From the NCBI GenBank assembly GCA_016712345.1, contig JADJRH010000001.1, positions 3,968,001-4,032,000 on the forward strand: DNA of 64,000 nt, read 5' to 3'. Below are positions 43,701 through 52,092 of the stretch, one piece after another; positions within the stretch are counted from its first letter, which is position 1, and every line of letters starts with the position of its first letter. A program made the position numbers and the translations under genes. The notes below the pieces were generated by a model. That model was given only the letters and a program-made list of their open reading frames with translations. It searched no databases and had not been told where the DNA came from. Source of the stretch: Polyangiaceae bacterium. Its GTDB lineage: Bacteria; Myxococcota_A; Polyangia; Polyangiales; Polyangiaceae.

Positions 43701-45923
43701 TTATTGAGTGGGGCAAACGTCGAACTTGTCAAAGCAGCAATTGTTGTTGGCGAGACAGGTGCTGTTGCAATAACAAGTTTTGCCATTCACGGTGACACTT
43801 GACGCGGCACACGAGCCCGAACCTGACCCAGCGCCTGAACCCGAACCACAACCCAAAATGGGCTCGCTAAAGCCGTACGCCTGCACCCAGCCCATGGCGG
43901 TTGTCGGCTCTCCCGAAGGGATTACGTCAAGGCGCGTTGGATCCGGATACACCGGCGGAAGGTTCTCCAAAGGGGGCAGTCCAGAAAGCATGAATTGAGG
44001 GCTCTCTTCCAGGATGGCCATGTACTCAAGAACCCTTGTTCGACCGACGCCTTGGTACCAGGATTGCGAGACGTAATCGTTCATGTTGGCAATGCCGAAC
44101 ATCTGTTTGACAAGGTCGGATTCGCTTTGGGTCAGCGAGGGTTGGCTGAAAACGCGATCTTTTACTGCAACGGCGAGATCCTGATATTTGTATTTGTTGG
44201 AAACGCCATTGACCCAGGTTGCATTGAGGGCTTGATCCAGTTTCACGGCCCATGTGCCTGTGGACGGGCTTGGCCTATCTGCCCAAGCCAAAAGGGTATT
44301 GAGGCCAATCGCCCGATTCGCCGGCTGACCGCCGGAGACGTGAGCCCCCAGCTCTCCCGCGTCGAACAGGGCGGGATACGTTGCCGAAGGGGCTCCCACA
44401 AACGAACCGAAGTTTGTGTTTTCTCCATTGGCTTTGCTGGTCGCGAGAAAAAGCGCAACCGCCGATCTGCGATTGACGAGATCCCCCTGACCATTGGAAT
44501 CCACGCCGGTGGCGGCATTGGGAGAGCCACCATAAAGGGCCCAATGATTCGCGACCATTGGGAGCTTGTATTTGTTTGGGTCCGGCGAATCTGCAGGGGC
44601 TTTTCGATTGTAAAGTTTGTTATTGAGAACAATCGCTTTTAGCAAGCCTTTGAGGGACCACCTGTCACTGGTCTCATAGACATTTGGCGTGGATATGTTG
44701 TCGCCAAGGAATGCCGCGGTCAGCGTGGTATGAATGAATCTTTGATCCTCCGTTCTTGAAAAGCCGTGCTGCAACGTTAATCGACTGCCCGTAACCTCTT
44801 CATAAACGTTGTCGACGACGTTCATTGCGATCAAATAAGCGAATGCCGCGTCCGGGTCGGTCATTGCATTTGCATCCAATACAGGGGTTCTTTGGCCGAG
44901 CTTTGTTACGCCCGTCTTGAATGCCGAAATCAGCGCTCTGGTTCCTTTGCCGGTTCCAGTTTGGCCGGCGTACGCAACCGTGGAGGTATTGAGTGAGTTC
45001 GGGGCGAGCGATTCAGAACAATAAATGCCCCACGCCCCATTCGGCGTCCCGTAGGTGGGGCCCGGCGGCGACTGCAAAGCACCATTGACGTAATGCGCCG
45101 GCGCGTCCTTCGTAAAGAAGCCTCCCAAGTCACCAATGTACGCTTGATTCGCGAAGCCGACACCCATTGTCGACTTTTCAAGTTGAATGGGTCGACCATC
45201 GCTCCAAATAGTGGGGTAATGACGATTGGGGTCACCGGGCTGGCTCACCGCGCGGTAGGTGCTGCTGCTGCTGGGGTTGTGGCACCCCAAACACACCCGA
45301 TCTCGATTAAGAATGGCACCTTCGATGTAATAGCCGATCTGGTTGCCATCAATCCCTTTTGTGGCTGTCAGCATTGCGATCCAACCGGCGTAGATAGGTT
45401 GCAAACGGTCATCCAAGATGGCGCCTTTGGCCATGTCTCGCATTGAAAACACCGTTGAAACGCCACCATTTTGGAACAAGGAATCAGGGTCCGCACTACC
45501 GCCGACCCACTTGGCTGCGGAAATGCGTGCGGAATTGCTGGTCAAATATTCGTTCGATAAACAACCGGCGTTCAAAAGCTCGTAGGGATTACCGCCCCCA
45601 AGAAGCTCCGGCTTTAGATCTTCTAGCAAAACGGACGACCAATACGCCGAGAATTCAGGGCGATTCATAATGGTGTCGACAAGCTTGCCCCGGCCCCAAG
45701 CCTTTACGATTTCTCGTAACCCATACACTTCGCGGGAGCTTAATGGTTGCCTCCCAAGGAGAGTCGGAATGACGTTGCGAACAAACGCGTCATCGTAATT
45801 CGCATTTGCGTCGGCATCGTCATTGGGGATCGCGTCGAATTTGGCTTTTGGTCCAGCTTGGCACGCCGTGAACGTCGCGAGAGCCGACAAGGCACCGGCA
45901 CTTCGAAAGATCTTTCCGAACAT
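43701..45923 (-). CDS. Secreted haem-binding protein with somatomedin-B-like tail
   Basis: The signal peptide ends in FTAC, so a lipoprotein is likely. A DUF1549-like helical region follows (VRNVIPTLLGRQPLSSREVYGLREIV). One CxxCH haem site (CLGCHN) lies near residue 215. The C-terminus has a GSGSGAGSGSGS linker and then a Cys-rich stretch CYCNSTCLANNNCCFDKFDVC, which resembles a somatomedin-B fold. The 2-bp gap to the upstream DUF1501 protein shows that both are made from one transcript. I think they are a secreted pair similar to the DUF1549/DUF1501 systems of planctomycetes and myxobacteria. Confidence 0.82.
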   Translation of the reverse strand: MFGKIFRSAGALSALATFTACQAGPKAKFDAIPNDDADANANYDDAFVRNVIPTLLGRQPLSSREVYGLREIVKAWGRGKLVDTIMNRPEFSAYWSSVLLEDLKPELLGGGNPYELLNAGCLSNEYLTSNSARISAAKWVGGSADPDSLFQNGGVSTVFSMRDMAKGAILDDRLQPIYAGWIAMLTATKGIDGNQIGYYIEGAILNRDRVCLGCHNPSSSSTYRAVSQPGDPNRHYPTIWSDGRPIQLEKSTMGVGFANQAYIGDLGGFFTKDAPAHYVNGALQSPPGPTYGTPNGAWGIYCSESLAPNSLNTSTVAYAGQTGTGKGTRALISAFKTGVTKLGQRTPVLDANAMTDPDAAFAYLIAMNVVDNVYEEVTGSRLTLQHGFSRTEDQRFIHTTLTAAFLGDNISTPNVYETSDRWSLKGLLKAIVLNNKLYNRKAPADSPDPNKYKLPMVANHWALYGGSPNAATGVDSNGQGDLVNRRSAVALFLATSKANGENTNFGSFVGAPSATYPALFDAGELGAHVSGGQPANRAIGLNTLLAWADRPSPSTGTWAVKLDQALNATWVNGVSNKYKYQDLAVAVKDRVFSQPSLTQSESDLVKQMFGIANMNDYVSQSWYQGVGRTRVLEYMAILEESPQFMLSGLPPLENLPPVYPDPTRLDVIPSGEPTTAMGWVQAYGFSEPILGCGSGSGAGSGSGSCAASSVTVNGKTCYCNSTCLANNNCCFDKFDVCPTQ

Positions 45924-45925
45924 GA

Positions 45926-47446
45926 TTAAACGCTCCCAAAGATGGTATTGGCCAAACCCTGGCGAATGGCGGTTTTCAGCGTTGCGTCCGAGCCCTGGCC
46001 GTTTAGCTGTTCTTGGGTCAATCCAAGTTCGTTCAGCCCATTGTCGGTACGTTGATATGCATTCAGAAAAAGAGGATCTTTGAAGCCGAAAATTGGATTT
46101 CCAATGGGAGTGTCAAACGGTTCAATCTGCGCAGCCAAATACAATGCGCATCGCAGATCCAGGGGCGAGATTGCATTGGAGGCAACTTCGGTCGCACCAA
46201 TGGCGCCCACGGCGCCTGCGACCGTGGGCCCGCCAATCACCAGCCCCGCATATCCATAAGGATTGTGGCTTGAGCGTTCGTGCGTAATCATCCGCCCAAA
46301 CTCGGTGTGAATGACAATCACCGTGGTTTGCAGTTCTGCCGGCGTAAAACTCTCATTGATTGCGGCCAGAACCCACCAAAGGTTGAGGGCGTGATGCGTG
46401 GCATGGGAACCCCAGCTCGTTGAACCGTGCGTGTCCATCGGTCCTCGGGCTCCACCTTCCAAGATTCCGACGTATTGAGTTGTGCCGCTCGTGTTCTTGA
46501 GGAGGGACGCAGCGGTCCGAATCATTTTCCGCGTGCGAAGAGGACCGCTCGATGCGCTGTCGCTGAAGCCCGCCGCGCTGCTCAAGATCGTTTCCAACGC
46601 CGCGGCCGATTGAACATGATCAAAACCGCTTCGATATCCGGCGAAAGCAGCGGATCGATTGCCGGCGAGTTTGTTCTCGTAAAGGCTCGTGTAATAGTTA
46701 TCGAGCGCTCCTCGAACGTTATTGCGGTAAGTGGCGTCGTCCAAGCGAAACGCAAAGGTATCGTCCGAAAAATCAATGACAGGCGGCTTGTTGCCAGCTC
46801 CGAAATAACCCGTGGCAGCGGCGAAGTCGGCGTAGATGGAGCTTACGCCCGAACCGAATCCTGAATGGAAAATGAACGCCGTGCCCAAAGCCGCAGGGCT
46901 TCTTGCAATGAACGCCGACGCCATCCCCGCAAAATTGGCCCGACCGAGGCGTACACCCGTCAATGCATAAGGGACGGCGGCCTCGTGAGGCTGCAATGCA
47001 CGCCACTCGTGTTTCATTGCGATGACCCGCGTTTTTGGCAGAAGCGATGAACGGCTCGTCCCGCCGCCATTGACGAGGGCATTGAGAACGGGGCCAAACG
47101 GCCTGCCCCCAATCGTCACGGGCACTAGCCCATTGGGGCGGACGGAAGCATCGACGGTGCTCCAATCGACTTGTTTCCAAGCGTCGGTAGCGCCGTCACC
47201 CCAACGGCAATCGCCCCATTGCGGCGTACCGATCGGCAAACAGTAGTCGGGCGGAGTGGGCGAGTCGTAATCAATCCAAAGAGTGTCGCGGTAGGAGAAC
47301 CCACCGAGCATGAAGATCTCTAAGACTTTGTGCTGCGTTCCATTAAAAAGACCGTATTCAGCATTGGAATCGGTAGCGTTCCCAATGAGGCCGAGCGCGG
47401 CTGCGCCCCCAACCCCCTTCAAGAATGATCGGCGTGTAGAGCCCAT
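45926..47446 (-). CDS. Tat-exported DUF1501 protein
   Basis: The N-terminus is a Tat-type signal (STRRSFLK, then a hydrophobic Gly/Ala segment). The rest shows DUF1501 features: MLGGFSYRDTL, ARGPMDTHGSTSWGSH, and VIVIHTEFGRMITHERSSHNPYG. The fold is of alkaline-phosphatase/sulfatase type. The protein is translocated folded and often accompanies a haem- or DUF1800-type partner. Together with the downstream haem protein it forms a two-gene operon. The substrate is unknown. Confidence 0.88.
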   Translation of the reverse strand: MGSTRRSFLKGVGGAAALGLIGNATDSNAEYGLFNGTQHKVLEIFMLGGFSYRDTLWIDYDSPTPPDYCLPIGTPQWGDCRWGDGATDAWKQVDWSTVDASVRPNGLVPVTIGGRPFGPVLNALVNGGGTSRSSLLPKTRVIAMKHEWRALQPHEAAVPYALTGVRLGRANFAGMASAFIARSPAALGTAFIFHSGFGSGVSSIYADFAAATGYFGAGNKPPVIDFSDDTFAFRLDDATYRNNVRGALDNYYTSLYENKLAGNRSAAFAGYRSGFDHVQSAAALETILSSAAGFSDSASSGPLRTRKMIRTAASLLKNTSGTTQYVGILEGGARGPMDTHGSTSWGSHATHHALNLWWVLAAINESFTPAELQTTVIVIHTEFGRMITHERSSHNPYGYAGLVIGGPTVAGAVGAIGATEVASNAISPLDLRCALYLAAQIEPFDTPIGNPIFGFKDPLFLNAYQRTDNGLNELGLTQEQLNGQGSDATLKTAIRQGLANTIFGSV

Positions 47447-47630
47447 TCGAACCTCCAGAAGACTTGAAGGCTCTTGGCAAGGGGCGTTCCACGCGTTACG
47501 GCCGTAATTGCGCCTTTACGCCTTCGCCCGCTTCGGCGACGAAGTTCGCCAAAGAGCGCATCGCGAGGGATAAGCGCGCTAGTTGAGAAGGGATCCGCTC
47601 AATTGGTTCAGCAGCCGCCGAGGCTGTCGC

Positions 47631-47678
47631 AATACACGCCGTAGGTAATACAAGCCGTACGTAATACAAGCCGTATTC
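47631..47678. repeat. Three-copy 16-bp tandem repeat
   Basis: Three adjacent 16-bp units (AATACACGCCGTAGGT, AATACAAGCCGTACGT, AATACAAGCCGTATTC) run from 47631 to 47678. A degenerate fourth may follow. The array lies between two minus-strand genes. Confidence 0.8.
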
Positions 47679-47731
47679 AATGGGGGCCGACGCAAGAGAC
47701 ACAACTCTCCCGCGACCGTGGGAGGCGGCAC

Positions 47732-48649
47732 TCAGCCGCCCAGGATTGAATCCAACGCCGGGAGCAGGCGTGCGTAGCGAAACTCGTAACCCAACTCAAT
47801 GGCTCGCTTGGGGAGCACGCGTTGACTCTCCGTGACCACTTCAGCCGCTTCACCCAGCATGGCTTGAACAATGCCCTTGGGGACTTTGAAAAAGCTTGGC
47901 CGATTGAGTGTTGTGCCAATGGCTTTGGCCACTTCACCCGCGCTCGCAGGGTAGGGAGACACCGCATTGATCGGGCCCGTGACGCCCTCTTGGTCAATGG
48001 CCATGAGAGCCATTCCAACAACGTCGTCGATGTGTACCCACGAGTAGATCTGCTCGCCGGATCCAATGGGCCCGCCGACAAACATTTTGAACGCCGGCAC
48101 CATTTTTTCGAGCGCGCCGCCGCCTTTTCCAAACACAACGCCGATGCGCAACATGGCCACGCGCACGCCGTGTTCTTCGGCTTTTTTGGCCGCCGTTTCC
48201 CACTGTGCGACCAAATCTGCCAAGAAGCCTTTGCCCTGCTCTGAGTCTTCCGTCAGCTCCTCGGAGCCCGGGCGCGGGCCGTAAAAACCGGTGGCCGACG
48301 CGCTCACGAAAACGCCGGGCTTGTGTTTGGCGCGGCCGATCGCATTCACCAACCGCGACGTGGAGCCGACGCGGCTCTCCACAATTTCTTTTTTCTTCGA
48401 TTCGTTCCATCGCTGCGCAACCACTTCACCCGCGAGGTGAACGACAGCGTCGACCTTTTCAACTTCGTCGCACCACGGCCCGTCGCTGCTTGGATTCCAC
48501 CCCGCGACCCGCGCGCCCGGCGGCACGTTGCGTCGCGCTTTATCGGGTGATCGCGTGAGAATGGTGACGCGGTCGCCGCGTTTTAAGAGTGCCTGCGCAA
48601 GATGGCGACCGATGAAACCCGTACCCCCGGTGATCAAAACTGTTTTCAC
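47732..48649 (-). CDS. TIGR01777-family epimerase
   Basis: This NAD-dependent epimerase-like protein begins with the Rossmann motif ITGGTGFIGRHLAQALLKRG. Family-specific elements are VVHLAGEVVAQRWNESKKKEI, SASATGFYG, ESLRIGVV-like LRIGVVFGKGGGALEKM and SWVHIDDVVGM. The E. coli relative is YfcH. The reaction is unknown. The ATG at 48649 matches the family start. Its start faces the hairpin-rich intergenic region. Confidence 0.9.
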   Translation of the reverse strand: MKTVLITGGTGFIGRHLAQALLKRGDRVTILTRSPDKARRNVPPGARVAGWNPSSDGPWCDEVEKVDAVVHLAGEVVAQRWNESKKKEIVESRVGSTSRLVNAIGRAKHKPGVFVSASATGFYGPRPGSEELTEDSEQGKGFLADLVAQWETAAKKAEEHGVRVAMLRIGVVFGKGGGALEKMVPAFKMFVGGPIGSGEQIYSWVHIDDVVGMALMAIDQEGVTGPINAVSPYPASAGEVAKAIGTTLNRPSFFKVPKGIVQAMLGEAAEVVTESQRVLPKRAIELGYEFRYARLLPALDSILGG

Positions 48650-48694
48650 GGTGGACTCTTCTTAGTGGCGGCTTGCGCAAAAACCCAGCCCCTT

Positions 48695-48765
48695 AGTGCC
48701 GCGTGTCAAAAGTCCTGCCGGACTTTTGGCGCCGCTGACGCGGCGCGCTTCGCACACGCCGGCAC
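48695..48765. repeat. Nested hairpins forming a possible three-way junction
   Basis: The outer arms AGTGCCGCGTGT and ACACGCCGGCACT pair with one bulge. Inside lie two hairpins: CAAAAGTCC/GGACTTTTG with a TGCC loop, and GCGCCGC/GCGGCGC with a TGAC loop. Confidence 0.7.
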
Positions 48766-48777
48766 TATCTTTGTCTC

Positions 48778-48870
48778 GTGGGGCTCCGCCCCACACCCCC
48801 CGCGCTTGCGCGCGGCTAGTTCCGCACGAAGGGGTCAATCAGGGTCAAACTTCTGAACGGCGGAACTAGC
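48778..48870. repeat. Further inverted repeats
   Basis: GTGGGGC/GCCCCAC (48778-48794), CCGCGC/GCGCGG (48800-48815) and an 11-bp perfect pair GCTAGTTCCGC (48815-48825) with GCGGAACTAGC (48860-48870). Confidence 0.7.
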
Positions 48871-48953
48871 GCCAAGAACAATCGCGGCGCCACGAGAACT
48901 TCGCACCGGCACCTCTTGCTCGCCGCTCGCCACAAGGTTACGCCGCCGACGCT

Positions 48954-50045
48954 TTGAGCCTCGAAACCTTTAAAAAGCTGCCCCTCGGTGGAACAGACCG
49001 TCGGGCTTTGGTGAGCACCCTCGCGGAGCACGGTCGCACAACTGCTGAAGCCGTGTTGGCGGAGCAGCGCAAAAGCCTTGTTCCGCAGCAGACGCGCATC
49101 GCGCCCGACACCGCCGTTGTCATTCTCGGCGGTTCAAACGGCATCACACGGGCGCTGGCCGTGCAGCTCCTTTTCGCAGAGCGGGCCGCGGTCGTTTGTG
49201 TACACCTCGACAGCGAAAAAATGCAGATCGGCCACTTTCACGCGCAGGCGATCCGCGCCGCGGCCGACGCCGAAGGCTTGTTTTGCAGGTACTTCAACGA
49301 AGACGCCACCAAACCCGCCACCATTGAAATGGTGATGAATGAACTTCGCGGCAAATACCGTGCGATTCACCTGATCAATGGAATCGCCGCGGGCGCCACC
49401 AAACGCTACGTTGAACACGGTCCCACGCTGGTGAAAGACCTTGATGTCGCCTTCCACCCGGTTCTCCAAACTCCCGATTTTTCAAAGCCCCAAAACATCC
49501 GAAAAGTTGGAATGGTCGAAGTCGAAGTGGCGAGCGATCTGGACATCGAACGCACAAACAAGTTCATGGGCACGTCGTCGCTCCTGTGGGCTGAACCGCT
49601 CGCCGCGGCCGGCCTGCTCGCCAAGGGCGAAAGCGTTGTTTCGTTTTGCGACTACGACTACCCCGCCGACGATCCTGTGTACGCAATGGGCCCTCTCGCG
49701 GGTGCGAAAAAGCTCCAGCGTGAAACCATGACTCAGATTCGCGACCGGTTCGGCGTGATCACCTCTCGCCTCTGTTACCCGCCTGTTGCAACAACAGCGC
49801 TCGGCGCCATTCCGGGTGGGTTGCTCATGTACGGGCTGTCCGCGCAAATCCTCAAAGAGCACGGACAATACTTGGACGTGATGGAACTCGGCCGGGACTC
49901 CATGGCCATGTTCAAACCAGGTTACGCGGGCGAAGACGTGCGGCTGGACGCGCCGTATCAGGCGTGTCTCCCCGAATTTCATCGGCGCAAAGACGCTCTC
50001 ACCGAGGCAGACGTGCCCGGCGCGTTCAAAGCGCTCTGGGGTTAG
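48954..50045 (+). CDS. FabV-like enoyl reductase (atypical)
   Basis: This protein has an N-terminal nucleotide motif VVILGGSNGITRALAVQLL and a Y-x8-K pair (YAMGPLAGAK), the arrangement of the FabV/trans-2-enoyl reductase family active site. Nearby segments FCDYDYPADDPV and PPVATTALGAIPGG fit the order. The family is usually about 400 residues; this one has 363 and lacks some of the N-terminal segment. It probably reduces an enoyl-ACP or enoyl-CoA with NAD(P)H. The start is a TTG at 48954 without a good ribosome-binding site, so the end is uncertain. Confidence 0.75.
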   Translation: MSLETFKKLPLGGTDRRALVSTLAEHGRTTAEAVLAEQRKSLVPQQTRIAPDTAVVILGGSNGITRALAVQLLFAERAAVVCVHLDSEKMQIGHFHAQAIRAAADAEGLFCRYFNEDATKPATIEMVMNELRGKYRAIHLINGIAAGATKRYVEHGPTLVKDLDVAFHPVLQTPDFSKPQNIRKVGMVEVEVASDLDIERTNKFMGTSSLLWAEPLAAAGLLAKGESVVSFCDYDYPADDPVYAMGPLAGAKKLQRETMTQIRDRFGVITSRLCYPPVATTALGAIPGGLLMYGLSAQILKEHGQYLDVMELGRDSMAMFKPGYAGEDVRLDAPYQACLPEFHRRKDALTEADVPGAFKALWG

Positions 50046-50455
50046 CGCCGGCTTCGTTCTCGCACCAGCAAAGTTGCAGCGCGCAACTGTTGCATCGCTC
50101 CGGCGAAACGAGGCGTCTCAAGATTCGATAAGTGTTCACAACTTCCGGCGCTATTGACCGCAGTTTCGTTTCTGATTTGCCGCAATCCTTGCGGCTGTGT
50201 TATCCATCGGACCTCGTCGAAGGGCCGCGCCGCCGCAGAGGTGGGCCAGCGAGTCTCTGTCGGACGGCGTCCAAACTTGCTGCCCCATCGGGCGTGCAAG
50301 GCGCAACTTCTCGCAGCGGCAATGGTGCAGCTGTGGGTCTGAAGATGCGAATCAATCGTGCTCAAGTGGGCTTCCGGTTGGCGCGCTTCTTCAAGCTTTG
50401 GTAACCCTTTCGATGTCCTTCTCGAGTTTTCTGCGCTCCCTTGGAGGAACGAGGA
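50046..50455. other. Gene-free stretch
   Basis: No gene is supported in these 410 bp. A minus-strand open frame (50042-50365) lacks recognisable features and overlaps the FabV-like stop. The last 20 bp hold the ribosome-binding site GGAGGAACGAGGA of the next gene. Confidence 0.5.
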
Positions 50456-50896
50456 ATGAACATGAAGTATTTTGCGATTCTTGTGGGTTCTTGTCTTGCT
50501 TTGTCTGGCTGCGTCATTGAAACCTCAACCAGTGGCACCGCTGGTTCCGGCGGTACGGCTGGCACCGCCGGCGCGGGCGTTGGTGCTTCCGGCGGCAGCG
50601 GTGGCTCCGGCGGCTCCACCGGCGGCACCACCAGCAGCGGCGGCTCCGGCGGTACCGGCGGCTCGGCCTGCGTTGGCTGCGGTGAGTTCGTGACAACCGG
50701 TGAGGGCACTCTCTGCGATGCGTCGCAGGCCCTTTACGATGATCTCGTCGCGTGCGTTTGCACCGGCGCCTGCATGGATGTTTGCACGGACAACCTCTGC
50801 GCCGGCGGCGACATCACGGCCGACTGCCAGACCTGCGTTGGTGACACCGTTGCGGGCTGCGGCAACGAGTTCAACACCTGCGCGAACGACATCTGA
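50456..50896 (+). CDS. Small Cys-rich lipoprotein with Gly/Ser linker
   Basis: The ATG at 50456 follows a GGAGGAACGAGGA purine-rich site. The lipobox ends ALSGC. A Gly/Ser/Thr linker covers residues 22-65. The C-terminal 80 residues have 13 cysteines (CVGCGEF; CVCTGACMDVCTDNLC; CQTCVGDTVAGC). This plan, lipobox, Gly-rich linker and Cys-rich head, occurs in many surface lipoproteins of this lineage. The gene is followed by a clear terminator. The function is unknown. Confidence 0.8.
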   Translation: MNMKYFAILVGSCLALSGCVIETSTSGTAGSGGTAGTAGAGVGASGGSGGSGGSTGGTTSSGGSGGTGGSACVGCGEFVTTGEGTLCDASQALYDDLVACVCTGACMDVCTDNLCAGGDITADCQTCVGDTVAGCGNEFNTCANDI

Positions 50897-50924
50897 TCGC
50901 AGCCCCCAGCGGGCCGATTGGACG

Positions 50925-50964
50925 CGGGCGACCTTCGACGGAGAGGGTCGCCCGTTTTATTTTG
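50925..50964 (+). terminator. Rho-independent terminator
   Basis: A stem GGGCGACC/GGGTCGCCC is followed by GTTTTATTTTG. It ends the lipoprotein transcript. Confidence 0.8.
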
Positions 50965-51066
50965 TCCGCCGCTTCTAGGGGCAAACAACGCGCTCTGCAA
51001 CGCCGCGGCGTTCCCATTTCACCTTTTTTTGTTGGGCCGAGTAAGCCGCCTTGCTCGGCGGTTTGC

Positions 51067-51816
51067 TTATCCGCCTCGGTTCCTCGCCACAAATCGAGAC
51101 GCTCCATCCGCGGCGCCGTTCGTGAGCGAATCGAGCCCGTGTCGCAACTCGTTCATCAAGGCATCGTGCAGCGGCATCGACGCCTGTTCGTACGCCGACA
51201 ACCTGTCGTTCTGCATGCACACCTGCGGCAGCTCCGACAGCTCATGCGCCCACTCTTCCGCGGCCACGCGCGCACCGCCTTTGTCCACCACGCGATTGAC
51301 GAGACCCATCGCGAGCGCTTCGTCCGCGGCAACAGCGCGACCACTCAAGATGAGATCCATCGCGCGGCCCATGCCCACGATCCGCGGCAATCGAACCGTG
51401 CCGCCGTCGATGAGCGGCACGCCCCATCGCCTGCAAAACACCCCCAACGTTGCGTCTCGCTCAGCGACGCGGAGATCGCACCACAGAGCCAACTCCAAGC
51501 CACCCGCAACGGCGAAACCGCTGATCGCGGCGATCACCGGCTTCGACAACAACATGCGCGTCGGCCCCATCGGACCGTCGCCGTCCGGCAGCACAACGTT
51601 CCCCTCGCCGCGCGCGATCGCCTTGAGATCCGCGCCCGCGCAAAACGTTCCGCCTTCGCCGAACAACACCGCCACCCGGGCGTCTCGATCCGCTTCGAAT
51701 GTGCGAAACGCATCTGCCAACTCGCGCGCCGTTTCGCGATCCACCGCGTTTTTCACGTGCGGCCGTTGCAGCACCACCGTGGTTACGTGCCCGTTCTTTT
51801 CAACTCGGACATTCAC
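51067..51816 (-). CDS. Enoyl-CoA hydratase/isomerase-family protein
   Basis: The crotonase fold is shown by VVLQRPHVKNAVDRETARELADAF, the oxyanion-hole GGTFCAGADLKAIA, and GFAVAGGLELALWCDLRVAERDA. The usual pair of catalytic Glu residues of hydratases is not clear from the segment around GVPLIDGGTVRLPRIVG, so it could be another crotonase type. I chose GTG 51816 (MNVRVEKNGHV), which matches the common start; a GTG 18 bp upstream is possible. Confidence 0.88.
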   Translation of the reverse strand: MNVRVEKNGHVTTVVLQRPHVKNAVDRETARELADAFRTFEADRDARVAVLFGEGGTFCAGADLKAIARGEGNVVLPDGDGPMGPTRMLLSKPVIAAISGFAVAGGLELALWCDLRVAERDATLGVFCRRWGVPLIDGGTVRLPRIVGMGRAMDLILSGRAVAADEALAMGLVNRVVDKGGARVAAEEWAHELSELPQVCMQNDRLSAYEQASMPLHDALMNELRHGLDSLTNGAADGASRFVARNRGG

Positions 51817-52092
51817 GGCCGACAAAAGTAGCACTGAGCACGCGCCTGCTGAGACGAATGCTCCGCACGCTGAGGCTCGATTGGCTCATCTGCGTGTTTT
51901 CCGCGCGCCACGGCCGCCGACCACTTTTGGAAACCGCGCGCAATCCGCCGATTCAGCGGCCCGCTTACCTTTGGCCCACCTCGTGCTCAATCAACAAACC
52001 AAGCGCTTGTGATGGTTTCCCCCCGGCCGTCGGACAGGCGCTTTTTTGTTTTGTCCCGCTTGTGTCCGCGGCGGAAAACGGGCGTAGTGCGC

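Larger units (their letters stand above)
48650..48953. other. Gene-free stretch with dense inverted repeats
   Basis: This 304-bp gap contains five inverted repeats between 48695 and 48870 and no convincing gene. The last 80 bp probably carry the promoter of the FabV-like gene. Confidence 0.6.

Noticed and set aside
50042..50365. Minus-strand open frame in the gap after the FabV-like gene
   Set aside because: No domain, no ribosome-binding site and overlap with the stop of the FabV-like gene.
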